Notes under the pieces: generated by a model
Database searches by the model: none
The model's input: only the letters and a program-made list of their open reading frames with translations
Told to the model about the DNA's origin: nothing
Shown here: piece after piece, positions 7,422 through 14,272 of the stretch
Layout: each line of letters opens with the position of its first letter
Numbering within the stretch: the first letter of the stretch is position 1
NCBI RefSeq assembly: GCF_049060325.1
Contig: NZ_JBMGPW010000015.1
Span: 1-19,420, forward strand
Length of the DNA stretch: 19,420 nucleotides
Reading direction: 5' to 3'
Source: Vescimonas sanitatis
GTDB lineage: Bacteria; Bacillota; Clostridia; Oscillospirales; Oscillospiraceae
Translations under genes and position numbers: made by a program

Positions 7422-8912
7422 TTATAGATGAAGCTTTTCTTCCGCCTGTTTTAGCCGCCGTGCAAACGTTGATGAAGACATCTGTAGCCTTGCGGCGGCC
7501 TTGCGAATACTCCCCTCTTCCTGCAAGGCATTCGTAAGATACTGATACTCAATATCCAGCAGGATGTCATCCAGGGGCCGCTCACCGTCGGCACAGGGTA
7601 CGATATGCCCTTGCAGCAGGCACGAGAAGCTGTCTCGCGTCAGCCGGTCACCTTCGCTCATAACCACGGCTTCCTCCAGGCAATTCTTTAGTTCCCGCAC
7701 ATTGCCGGGAAAAGAATAGCTCTTCAGCACCTGAAAAGCGTCCGGCGTCAGTGTCTTATGAAAGCCGTATTTATTGTTCAGCTCTGTAATGAAATGCTGA
7801 ATCAAAGGGAAAATATCATTTCTTCGCTCCCGTAGCGGCGGAATCTCCAACGAGACAACGCTGAGCCGGTAAAATAGATCTTCCCGAAATGTCTGTTCAC
7901 GGATCATCTGCTTCAAATCACGGTTTGTGGCGGAAATGACGCGGACATTAATTTTTATTGGCGTTGTGCCACCCACGCGCAAAAGCTCCTGTTCCTGTAA
8001 CACTCGCAGAAGCTTTGCCTGCATCAGCAGCGGCAACTCGCCAATCTCATCCAGAAATATCGTGCCGTTGTCCGCAACCTCAAACAATCCTCGTTTACCA
8101 GAGCTGCTGGCACCTGTGAATGCGCCTTTTTCATAACCAAATAGCTCACTCTCAATAAGGCTGGCGGATATGGCCGCACAATTCACTCGGATAAAGGGTC
8201 GGCTGTTCCGACTGCTCATGCGGTGGATATATTTTGCATACTCTTCCTTGCCAACGCCTGTTTCACCAGTGATCAGGACGCTGGTATCCACCTTTGCCAC
8301 CTTGTTAGCGCGGTAAATAAGATTCAGCGTTTCAGGGTCGTTGGCAATAATTTCCGCCTGCGGCAGCAGCTCCTCCTGCATCCGCTTGATCTGATCACGA
8401 TAGGTGGCGGCGACTTTTTGTGATTCCTCCAATTGTGCGCGCATCCGCTCGATCTCACAGAAGTCGCGGTTGTTGCTGACCACCATGGTCAATACGCCGT
8501 CTGTGAACACAGGCGTGCTGGTGGTATACGAAGTGCGGCCACTGCGGAGCAGATGCTGCTCTTTGGTGGCGCGCTGTTTTGTTTCCAGCGTCGCAAGGGT
8601 AGATGAATCTGAGATGACGGTGGATACCAGGTCGCGAATGTTGCGCCCCAGCACATCTTCGCGGTTGGTCTGGCTCAGCTGTTCCCAGGCACGATTGACC
8701 TTGATGATATCGCCGTTGCCGTTGGTTGCAAATAAGGTGTCAGCAGAGTTTTCAATGATCGCGTTGAGTTGCTGGTTGATGGTACGCTCCCGTTTCAATG
8801 CTGCCAGCAGCTCATCCTGATCGGGCAAAGGCCGTTCCGCTGTGAGAAAATCGTTCTGGTCGCAGATGGTGCAGCACTCATCCTTCGCCATAGGACACTT
8901 TTTGCATCGCAT
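7422..8912 (-). CDS. Sigma-54-dependent transcriptional activator (PAS, AAA+, Fis-type HTH)
   Basis: A 496-residue enhancer-binding protein. In order: an N-terminal cysteine cluster (C3, C6, C13, C14, C17), a PAS sensor domain (about 45-155), a short coiled linker (155-185), the AAA+ domain with Walker A GETGVGKE (216-223), the sigma-54 contact loop GAFTGA (263-268) and Walker B TIFLDEIGEL (284-293), then a C-terminal HTH (about 466-491). The intact GAFTGA means it should open RpoN promoters. The frame is open to 9170, but the start is placed at 8912: AGGAGG lies about 8 bases upstream and the extra 86 residues are basic, low-complexity and run through the rpoN terminator. The gene lies between rpoN and the sigma-54 promoter of the operon, which it most likely activates when PAS or the cysteine cluster senses the substrate or redox state. 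Confidence 0.92.
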   Translation of the reverse strand: MRCKKCPMAKDECCTICDQNDFLTAERPLPDQDELLAALKRERTINQQLNAIIENSADTLFATNGNGDIIKVNRAWEQLSQTNREDVLGRNIRDLVSTVISDSSTLATLETKQRATKEQHLLRSGRTSYTTSTPVFTDGVLTMVVSNNRDFCEIERMRAQLEESQKVAATYRDQIKRMQEELLPQAEIIANDPETLNLIYRANKVAKVDTSVLITGETGVGKEEYAKYIHRMSSRNSRPFIRVNCAAISASLIESELFGYEKGAFTGASSSGKRGLFEVADNGTIFLDEIGELPLLMQAKLLRVLQEQELLRVGGTTPIKINVRVISATNRDLKQMIREQTFREDLFYRLSVVSLEIPPLRERRNDIFPLIQHFITELNNKYGFHKTLTPDAFQVLKSYSFPGNVRELKNCLEEAVVMSEGDRLTRDSFSCLLQGHIVPCADGERPLDDILLDIEYQYLTNALQEEGSIRKAAARLQMSSSTFARRLKQAEEKLHL

Positions 8913-9035
8913 AGACGGAGCCTCCTGTCGCTTTGTCTTCTTTTTAACAGTATCATACTCTTTTACAGATTTCCAGCGTGTTTTTTTATTTTTGAAAAAA
9001 TTTCCTATTTTCCTTTGAGCGGACCCTGCTTTGCC

Positions 9036-9074
9036 ATAAAAACGCACGGCGCTCCAAAACGGTGGGCGCCGTGC
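9036..9074 (-). terminator. Intrinsic terminator after rpoN
   Basis: GCACGGCGC (9044-9052) pairs perfectly with GCGCCGTGC (9066-9074) around a 13-base loop, followed on the minus strand by GTTTTTATGG. It lies 17 bases after the rpoN stop codon. It separates rpoN from the activator gene, which therefore needs its own promoter in the AT-rich stretch 8930-9030; I could not identify a convincing -35/-10 pair there. Confidence 0.8.
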
Positions 9075-9091
9075 AATTCTCTGCTGCTGCC

Positions 9092-10438
9092 TTATTTGTG
9101 AAGCCGCTGTGTGGATGGTGGTATCTGAAGCTGTGTGCGGTATTTTGCAACGGTGCGGCGCGAGATACAAATCCCCTCCGCCGTCAGCGCGGCTGCCAGC
9201 GCTTCATCGGAGATGGGCTGCCCAGGCGGTTCTTCGGCGATAAGCCGCTGTATCCGCTGGTGGATGGTCACAGGGGACAAGGAGCCAAACGGTCCGTGTG
9301 CGGCAGGCTGCGTAAACAAACTGCGCAGCGGAATAATTTTTGTCCGGAACAAAACATATTTTTCCTGTATCGCCCGACTGACTGTGGACGGGTTTACACC
9401 AAGGGCTCCCGCAACGTCTTGTATCGTCATGGGCTGCAAGGACTCTCCGCAGAAAAAGTCGTACTGGCGCTGTATGATCTCGGTCAGCAGACGGGTCAGC
9501 GTTCTCTTGCGGTTTTGCAGGCAGTCGATCAGTTCCTCCGCCCGCCGAAGCTTTTCTTTTAAGTATTCCGCCGCTGCCGCATCCTCTGTTTGCTGCAGCA
9601 TAGCGCGGTATTGTTTGTCCATCGAAACACAAGGCATTGCCTGATGGTTGAGCTCCAGTGTGATGTTTCCGTCCTGAACCGTGATCACTGCGTCCGGCAA
9701 AATACAGCCGCCGCTTTCCCCAGTACCATAGCCCTGCGCTGGGATCGGGTTCAGTGCGGTGATGGCGGCAACAGCCTCCATCAGCGTTTTTTTGTCCACG
9801 CCCAGCCGTCTGGCCAGTTCTGGATAACGTCGCGCTGCCAGCAGTTCCAGACCGTTTTGTGCCACACCCAGCGTTACGGCATTGAAATTCTGTCCCTGTG
9901 CCAACTGCAAAACGAGACATTCGGACAGAGTGCGTGCGCCGACTCCGGTCGGCTCCAGCATTTGCACCGCGAACAGTGCCTGCTCCAGCAGTGAAACGGG
10001 AACCGCGAGTTCCTCCGCCAGCACCTCCAACGGGCAATCCAGATACCCGCGGCTGTCAAGGCAGTCGATCAAATAGCTACCCAGGCGGCGTGTCTGAGGA
10101 TCCACCCATTTTGATTGCCCCAGCTGTTCGTGCAGATGCTCCTGCAAACTTTGGCCATGACTGTAGTCCTGCGGGGCAAAGGGGACCTGCATGGAGTGAG
10201 CGCCGCGGCAAAAAGGCACAGCATCTTCTACAGCTAACGTCACGGCATCTTTATCGCCAGCGGCTGTATCCGACAATAAATCAATGGACGACATGTCCAC
10301 ATCCAGCATGGGATTCTCCATCGCCTCGTCCTGCACATGAAGGAACAGATCATAAGCGGACATCTGCAGGCATTGCAGGGAATGCCGCATGACAGGTGCC
10401 AATACGGCTTGCTGCTTCTGCGACTGCTCAAAGCGCAT
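9092..10438 (-). CDS. rpoN: RNA polymerase sigma-54 factor
   Basis: A 448-residue RpoN. Region I, which contacts activators, is at the N-terminus (MRFEQSQKQQAVLAPVMRHS, glutamine-rich). The core-binding domain has the conserved LDSRGYL (127-133) and LEPTGVGARTLSECL (161-175). A DNA-binding HTH lies at about 338-357 (TIQDVAGALGVNPSTVSRAI). The RpoN box SRRTVAKYR is at 426-434, near the C-terminus, and reads the -24 element. All functional parts are present, so the protein should be active. It directs polymerase to -24/-12 promoters such as that at 7195-7212. It has its own vegetative promoter and terminator and a GGAGGTGT ribosome binding site. It lies immediately upstream of a sigma-54 activator gene. 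This may be the cell's only rpoN or an extra copy dedicated to this pathway. Confidence 0.95.
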   Translation of the reverse strand: MRFEQSQKQQAVLAPVMRHSLQCLQMSAYDLFLHVQDEAMENPMLDVDMSSIDLLSDTAAGDKDAVTLAVEDAVPFCRGAHSMQVPFAPQDYSHGQSLQEHLHEQLGQSKWVDPQTRRLGSYLIDCLDSRGYLDCPLEVLAEELAVPVSLLEQALFAVQMLEPTGVGARTLSECLVLQLAQGQNFNAVTLGVAQNGLELLAARRYPELARRLGVDKKTLMEAVAAITALNPIPAQGYGTGESGGCILPDAVITVQDGNITLELNHQAMPCVSMDKQYRAMLQQTEDAAAAEYLKEKLRRAEELIDCLQNRKRTLTRLLTEIIQRQYDFFCGESLQPMTIQDVAGALGVNPSTVSRAIQEKYVLFRTKIIPLRSLFTQPAAHGPFGSLSPVTIHQRIQRLIAEEPPGQPISDEALAAALTAEGICISRRTVAKYRTQLQIPPSTQRLHK

Positions 10439-10481
10439 ATCGACACCTCCACCTTAATCACTGTTATCGCTACTCACTCGC

Positions 10482-10510
10482 ATTATAACAAACCGGCTTT
10501 TGAAATGCAA
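10482..10510 (-). promoter_or_regulatory. Sigma-70-type promoter of rpoN
   Basis: On the minus strand TTGCAT (10510-10505) is followed after 17 bases by a perfect TATAAT (10487-10482). The start point would be near 10475, leaving a leader of about 37 bases to the rpoN ATG. Confidence 0.75.
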
Positions 10511-10586
10511 GCGCAACAAAACACAGCCGTGTCAGGTGCCGCAGCATCGGGCAGAGAGAACCAATGTCTTCGATCTGACCGCAGAT

Positions 10587-10726
10587 TAGTAGTCAAATAG
10601 TAGTCTGCGCGCCTCGCGGGTCATGTAATCGGATGCAGCGGCTCCCATTTTCAGCATACACGAACCGCATACTTCACGCGATTCCCGTGCTGTGTCGATT
10701 TGAGCAACCCCAGCTTTTCAAGCTTC
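10587..10726. repeat. Partial copy of dispersed repeat plus flanking gene relic
   Basis: Bases 10587-10607 match the last 21 bases of the 153-bp repeats at 14076 and 19084 (TAGTAGTCAAATAG...AGTCTG) with one difference. Homology then continues through about 10726 to the sequence at 19237-19356 near the right edge, with scattered substitutions and a one-base indel. Both copies could encode a similar peptide on the minus strand, MT-x-E-x-x-RLLFDY. The shared block indicates relics of the same mobile element at two places 8.6 kb apart. Confidence 0.7.
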
Positions 10727-10755
10727 TTCTTTTCTGCCGCATAATTAAATCCCAT
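10651..10755 (-). pseudogene. Chimeric 34-codon ORF, deletion remnant of conjugative-element genes
   Basis: It reads MGFNYAAEKKKLEKLGLLKS to TQHGNRVKYAVRVC, with CGGAGGAACC shortly before the ATG. The second half, KLEKLGLLKSTQ-x-GNRVKYAV, matches the C-terminus of the partial gene at the right edge (FEKLGLLKSTQYGNRVKYAV). The first part, MGFNYAAEKKK, resembles the start of a different small protein common in Clostridia conjugative elements (from memory). The ORF therefore looks like two genes joined by an internal deletion. It has a ribosome binding site, but at 34 residues it is probably a relic. Confidence 0.5.
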
Positions 10756-11205
10756 ATATGGTTCCTCCGTATTCTGAAATTTGGTTGGCTGCAAATCTTA
10801 GAAACGGGTGGCGGGCCGCGGCAGCAGGGCATCCTATTTGCGTTTTTGTTCTGAGCGTAGCTTTTGTTAAGAACTAATGCGTCATACTTGAGATATGCTC
10901 CGCTATCTGCGTTTGGAAGGTGATTTAAAACCCAATGTCTACTTCCAACCCGCAGGATGGCTGTCTCATATTGACGCGCTCAAAATGAGCGGTGTTCTTA
11001 CACACAGAGAGTGCATAAGACCTCCTTTCCGGACGGAAAGGAGATCCCTGTTGTAAGCATGACAAGTCTCCCGCCAATCCAGCCGTTTTTTTATATGGCC
11101 GGATTACCGGAACATATGGCACCATTAGTTCCAAAATATAACTACGAATACGACATTCTCTGTTTCGGCGTCTCCCGATAGAATATAGCTGGAGGTGAAC
11201 TGAGA
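10756..11205. other. Gene-free stretch upstream of the XRE regulator
   Basis: About 450 bases without a credible gene. It holds two palindromes: CGCTCA-AAA-TGAGCG at 10977-10991, directly after a TTGACG hexamer at 10971-10976, and CTCCTTTCC-GGAC-GGAAAGGAG at 11022-11043. Either could be an operator or leader hairpin for the XRE gene downstream. No good -10 box follows the TTGACG at the right distance. The rest shows nothing recognisable. Confidence 0.4.
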
Positions 11206-11586
11206 GTGTTCGAAAAAGATGAAGCAAAAATAACGGACAAGATGGGCCTGATCTTAAAAGGAATCCGGTTGCAGAAAGGTTTTTCCCGTGAAATCATCGC
11301 AGAACGCGCCAAAATTGGCGTGCGGCACTTGGCGGCAATCGAAAATGAACAACGTGCGCCAAGTATCGAGGTGTTCTGTCGGATCGTGCGGGCTTTGGGA
11401 ATCTCCGCTGACCGAGTGGTTTATCCAGAAGATGAGGTAGAAGAATCAGAAGAGGTTCAGCTTGTCCGGCTTATTCGCGCCTGCGATGTGCGAGATCGCG
11501 CCGCGATTAAAGCCATGGTGGAGGCTCTGCTGTACAGCAGAGAGGAGACTTCTCGGGCAGGTGAGACGAATGCCTGTGCTGTCTGA
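11206..11586 (+). CDS. XRE-family HTH transcriptional regulator
   Basis: A 126-residue protein and the only well-supported plus-strand gene in the window. Residues about 13-67 form a Cro/C1-type helix-turn-helix (LILKGIRLQKGFSREIIAER, then IGVRHLAAIENEQRAPS, then IVRALGISADRVVYP). The acidic linker and C-terminal helix (about 75-115) may serve in dimerisation. The start is GTG, supported by GGAGGTGA at 11191-11198. Regulators of this size and arrangement are frequent in Clostridia conjugative elements, which fits the surrounding remnants (ardA-like, cysteine-rich protein, repeats). Its targets are unknown; autoregulation through palindromes upstream is plausible. Confidence 0.85.
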   Translation: MFEKDEAKITDKMGLILKGIRLQKGFSREIIAERAKIGVRHLAAIENEQRAPSIEVFCRIVRALGISADRVVYPEDEVEESEEVQLVRLIRACDVRDRAAIKAMVEALLYSREETSRAGETNACAV

Positions 11587-11923
11587 TTGGTCAATTTACA
11601 AAAAATGAAGCAGCGGCAGGATGTATGATCCGACCGCTGCTTCGCTGCATTCATAGGGACACAGCGGAGGGCGCAAAGGACGATATTGTTGACCTTCCTT
11701 TGCACGATCCGCTGCCTTCTGCAGAGACATACCGGCAAACAAACGAACAGGTGGCTCCTCTTTTCCTGATCACACTGCGTCCTGTGCATCATGCGCTTTT
11801 GATGGACTTCTTGAACAGAGTTCCTCGACTAATCAATGAAATATGTGAGGAGGATTCATTCTGTTAAGGAGAGGCCGAGTGCTCTGTCAAGCGGTGATCG
11901 CGCTGCCGCCGCACAGGATCGTT
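11587..11923. other. Gene-free stretch between XRE gene and truncated lpd
   Basis: 337 bases between two convergent genes. The clearest element is the hairpin at 11601-11643. A plus-strand ORF (11625-11867, 80 codons) covers most of the rest but begins inside that hairpin, lacks a ribosome binding site and resembles no family I know, so I do not call it as a gene. Small relics of the former mobile element are possible here. Confidence 0.4.
11601..11643 (-). terminator. Hairpin terminator between XRE gene and truncated lpd
   Basis: GAAGCAGCGG (11607-11616) pairs perfectly with CCGCTGCTTC (11634-11643) around a 17-base loop. On the minus strand it is followed by ATTTTTTGTAA, a good U-tract, so it should stop leftward transcription from the lpd/ardA side. 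In the plus direction there is no U-tract, so it is a poorer terminator for the XRE gene. Confidence 0.6.
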
Positions 11924-13252
11924 TTACCGGTTCGGTGTATGGATCGCTCTTTTCTCTACATTCAGCGCGGCCTCCCGCAGCGTTTCGGTGACGGTGGGAT
12001 GACTATGAATGGTAGAGATCAGTTCATCCACCGTGGCCTCCAACCGGATGGCCAGCGCGCCCTCGGAAATGAGGTCTGTGGCTCGTGGTCCTATGATATG
12101 CATACCCAGAATTTCGCCGTATTTCGCTCCGGCGATGAGCTTTACCAGACCCTCTCCGCCATTGAGGATCAGTGCCTTTCCGTTGGCACTCATGGGGAAC
12201 TTACCCACCTTGTATGCGATGCCCTTGGCCTTGCACTGCTCCTCCGTGAGTCCCACAGAGGCAGCCTCCGGCTCAATATAGACGCAGGTGGGGTTGGTGG
12301 ATTCATCACAGTGCACCTCATGGCCGCAGATGTTCTCTGCCGCCACCTCGCCCATGGCGGAGGCAGTGTGCGCCAGCTGGGCATAGCCCATGACACAGTC
12401 GCCGATGGCATACACGCCGGGGACGCTAGTCTCCATCTTGTCATTGACCTTGATGCGACCGCGGTCGTTGTCGAGTTTACCGGCATCGAGGTCGAGCATG
12501 GCGGTATTGGCTTTGCGGCCGATGGCCACCAGCACCTTCTCCGCCTCAAAGCTGACAGTTTCACCAGCCTTGTTTTTGCAGATGACCTTGGCACCCACAG
12601 AGCTACTTTCCACCGCCTGCACCGGGCATTCCAGATGGAACTCCATACCCATCTTCTTCATGTGCTCTACGCCGATTTTGGTGAGGTCGCCGTCCAGCAT
12701 GGGCAGCATGTGATCCATGGCCTCCACCACGGTGATCTTGGTACCGAAGGCGGCATAGGCGCAGGCCAGCTCAAGGCCGATGACGCCGCCGCCGATGACC
12801 ACCATGGACTTCGGCAGAACCTTGAGACTCAATGCGCCGGTGGAGTCGATGCAGTTGGGGTTTTCCTTCAGGCCGGGGATGGGAGGCGTGGAGTTGACGG
12901 AGCCGGCGGAGATAATAATGGCATCCGCTGTCATTTCCTCGTGGGAGCCGTCCGCCTTTTTGACGCTCAGCTTTTTGGGAGCGGTAAAAGCGGCCTTTCC
13001 ATCGATGACGGTGACCTTGTTCATTTTCAGCAGGCTTCTGACACCGCCCGTGAGCTTTTTGGAGATGTCGTTCTTATGGGCGATGACTTGGGGGAAATCC
13101 ACCTCCACGCCGGTGACCTTCACGCCGATGTCCTTGCCCTGATTTTTGATGTCCTCCACCAGCTCGGCACTATGGAGCAGGCACTTGGTTGGGATGCAGC
13201 CGATATTCAGGCAGGTGCCGCCCAAATGCTCTTTCTCAATGAGCGTGACCAT
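11924..13252 (-). pseudogene. lpdA: Dihydrolipoamide dehydrogenase, 5'-truncated
   Basis: 442 codons clearly homologous to dihydrolipoamide dehydrogenase: the redox pair GGTCLNIGC (C14/C19 here), the NAD-binding motif VVIGGGVIGLELACAYAAFG (around 155-174), GRKANTAMLDLD, YAIGDCVMG and the C-terminal catalytic HPTVTE (H418/E423). The family normally starts with about 35 residues carrying the first Rossmann motif (GxGxxG), which binds FAD. Here the frame begins in the middle of that strand (VTLIEKEHLGG) at a junction with an ardA-like gene, so the FAD site is lost. The available ATG at 13252 overlaps the end of the ardA-like ORF by 17 bases and has no clear ribosome binding site. I treat it as a recently truncated, probably inactive gene; the remaining frame is undamaged. 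Confidence 0.85.
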
Positions 13253-13565
13253 CCTTCAGCTCGAAAAGCTCCAGCTTGTGTGCCATTGCCTGAAACTGTG
13301 CGGCCTCGCCGGTGTCGAAGCTGTCCAGCCGTTTGGCGAGGTAATTCAGCTCCTCCACATTGACCGTGAGCATCTCCGTGCGCTTGAGGACAGTATAGAA
13401 GCTGTCGATCTTTTCCACCTTGCAGTCCGCCTTGACCGCGTCGCCGATCTCCAACGCCGCCAGCAGCTCCAGGCAGCGCGCGTACTGGTCGTTGGGGATA
13501 GGGAACGGGATGGTCGCCACACCATATTCCGGGTGGCTGGGATTACTGAGAACCGCTTGAATCAT
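13236..13565 (-). CDS. ArdA-like antirestriction protein, N-terminal part, truncated
   Basis: A 109-residue ORF. The sequence SNPSHPEYGVATIPFPIP ... VLKRTEMLTVNVEELNYLAKRLDSFDTGEAAQFQ is the N-terminal portion of ArdA-like antirestriction proteins carried by Clostridia conjugative elements, as I know them. ArdA proteins mimic DNA and block type I restriction enzymes during transfer. Family members I recall continue well beyond this point. Here the match stops at LELFELKD and the last residues GHAH come from the lpd frame, so the gene is truncated at the same junction that beheads lpd. AAAGGAGA precedes the ATG at 13565, inside the end of the cysteine-rich gene, suggesting translational coupling. 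Function is doubtful after truncation. Confidence 0.7.
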   Translation of the reverse strand: MIQAVLSNPSHPEYGVATIPFPIPNDQYARCLELLAALEIGDAVKADCKVEKIDSFYTVLKRTEMLTVNVEELNYLAKRLDSFDTGEAAQFQAMAHKLELFELKDGHAH

Positions 13566-13761
13566 ATTTGCTTCTCCTTTCTATTTCTTCCATATCTGTG
13601 CGCAGACAGCCTCCACCCCGGTGCCAACAGACAATACCGTGGGCGGGATACGGGCATCCACGGCATCTTTCGTTCTCGGTGCAAAACACCAGCTCCGGCG
13701 GCATCGGCACAAATGCCGTGCAGGTGCGTTTGTCTACGCTGCGTCTGATCCCATCGCTCAT
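13543..13761 (-). CDS. Small cysteine-rich conjugative-element protein, unknown function
   Basis: A 72-residue protein starting MSDGIRRSVDKRTCTAFVP. It contains a cluster CTENERCRGCPYPAHGIVC followed by WHRGGGC, that is five closely spaced cysteines plus two histidines, suggestive of a zinc-binding fold; a sixth cysteine lies earlier at C14. The frame is open seven codons further up, but AGGAGGAA at 13765-13772 clearly selects the ATG at 13761. It overlaps the start of the ardA-like gene by 23 bases, so the two form one transcription unit. I recognise no named family. Proteins of this look accompany ardA-like genes in gut Clostridia elements, but that is from memory. Confidence 0.6.
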   Translation of the reverse strand: MSDGIRRSVDKRTCTAFVPMPPELVFCTENERCRGCPYPAHGIVCWHRGGGCLRTDMEEIERRSKYDSSGSQ

Positions 13762-13810
13762 ATGTTCCTCCTTTCGGGTCACGCCCGATTATTTGTCCTG
13801 AAAATGCAAA

Positions 13811-13856
13811 AGAGCGCTGGTTCGATGGTTCTACGAAACCAACAAACCGACGCTCT
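13811..13856 (-). terminator. Symmetric interrupted hairpin with U-run
   Basis: AGAGCG/CGCTCT, GGTT/AACC and TGGTT/AACCA pair in register, separated by symmetric 2x2 and 3x3 internal loops, around a 6-base terminal loop. On the minus strand it is followed by TTTTGCATTTT, so it could act as a second terminator in tandem with the one at 13879-13923. Confidence 0.5.
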
Positions 13857-13878
13857 AAACTTTGTGAAACTTTTTATG

Positions 13879-13923
13879 AAAAAAGCCCCCTTTTGCGTGG
13901 GACTTCCTCGTACAAAAGGGGGC
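13879..13923 (-). terminator. Strong intrinsic terminator for leftward transcription
   Basis: GCCCCCTTTTG (13885-13895) pairs perfectly with CAAAAGGGGGC (13913-13923), an 11-bp stem with a 17-base loop. On the minus strand it is followed by six T residues (13884-13879). It would end transcripts arriving from the LysR gene and the repeat region. Confidence 0.8.
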
Positions 13924-14075
13924 TTCATCCGATTATTTCGCCAGAAAACAGGAAAAGAGAGGTTCAAATCACGTTGAACCCCTCTCAGACGGCGCTGACA
14001 TCCATGCTTGAAACCGTTGAAAATGGGGTGTGAAAAAACCGGAAAGGCTTGATGCCACGCGGTTTTCACCACAGA

Positions 14076-14228
14076 GTCGGAGTTATCAGGCCGTCAAGCC
14101 GGAAAGCCCTGCGGCGCAAGGGCTTGGTTGAGATTGCACAAATTTCCGCCATTTTGAAGAAAAGCCACAGAATCCTTGTGGGGCAGGGCTTCCGAGATTT
14201 TTCGCGGTAGTAGTCAAATAGCAGTCTG
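14076..14228. repeat. 153-bp dispersed repeat, copy A
   Basis: From GTCGGAGTTATCA to AAATAGCAGTCTG this has the same length and orientation as 19084-19236, with scattered substitutions. The most conserved parts are the first 35 bases, CACAAATTTCCGCCATT, and the last 28 bases. Its internal inverted repeats (AAGCCCT/AGGGCTT and the remains of a CTTCCGAG hairpin) make it REP-like. In this copy the terminator hairpin seen in copy B has decayed on one arm. Confidence 0.8.
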
Positions 14229-14272
14229 GTCAACAAAGAATTGACATGTTCATGTCGGCTATATGGCTCCGT

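Larger units (their letters stand above)
13762..14272. other. Gene-free stretch with hairpins and repeat copy A
   Basis: About 510 bases between the cysteine-rich gene and the LysR gene. From left to right it holds a symmetric hairpin (13811-13856), a strong terminator (13879-13923), an imperfect hairpin (13957-13986), the 153-bp repeat (14076-14228) and a small palindrome GACATG-TT-CATGTC (14243-14256). A minus-strand ORF (13779-14072) spans the hairpins and is rejected as a gene. I see no promoter for the cysteine-rich/ardA-like pair. Confidence 0.5.

Noticed and set aside
11625..11867. 80-codon plus-strand ORF after the XRE gene
   Set aside because: Starts within a terminator hairpin, has no ribosome binding site and no recognisable family; kept only as a note on the gene-free stretch.
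11879..13363. 494-codon plus-strand ORF opposite lpdA
   Set aside because: Antisense of a recognisable dihydrolipoamide dehydrogenase frame.
13957..13986. GGTTCAAATC resembling the T-arm of a tRNA, considered as a tRNA relic or attachment site
   Set aside because: It is one arm of a local imperfect hairpin; no acceptor, D or anticodon stems can be built around it and no duplicate core was found at the other end of the scar.
13779..14072. 97-codon minus-strand ORF
   Set aside because: Runs through two terminator-type hairpins and low-complexity sequence; no ribosome binding site.
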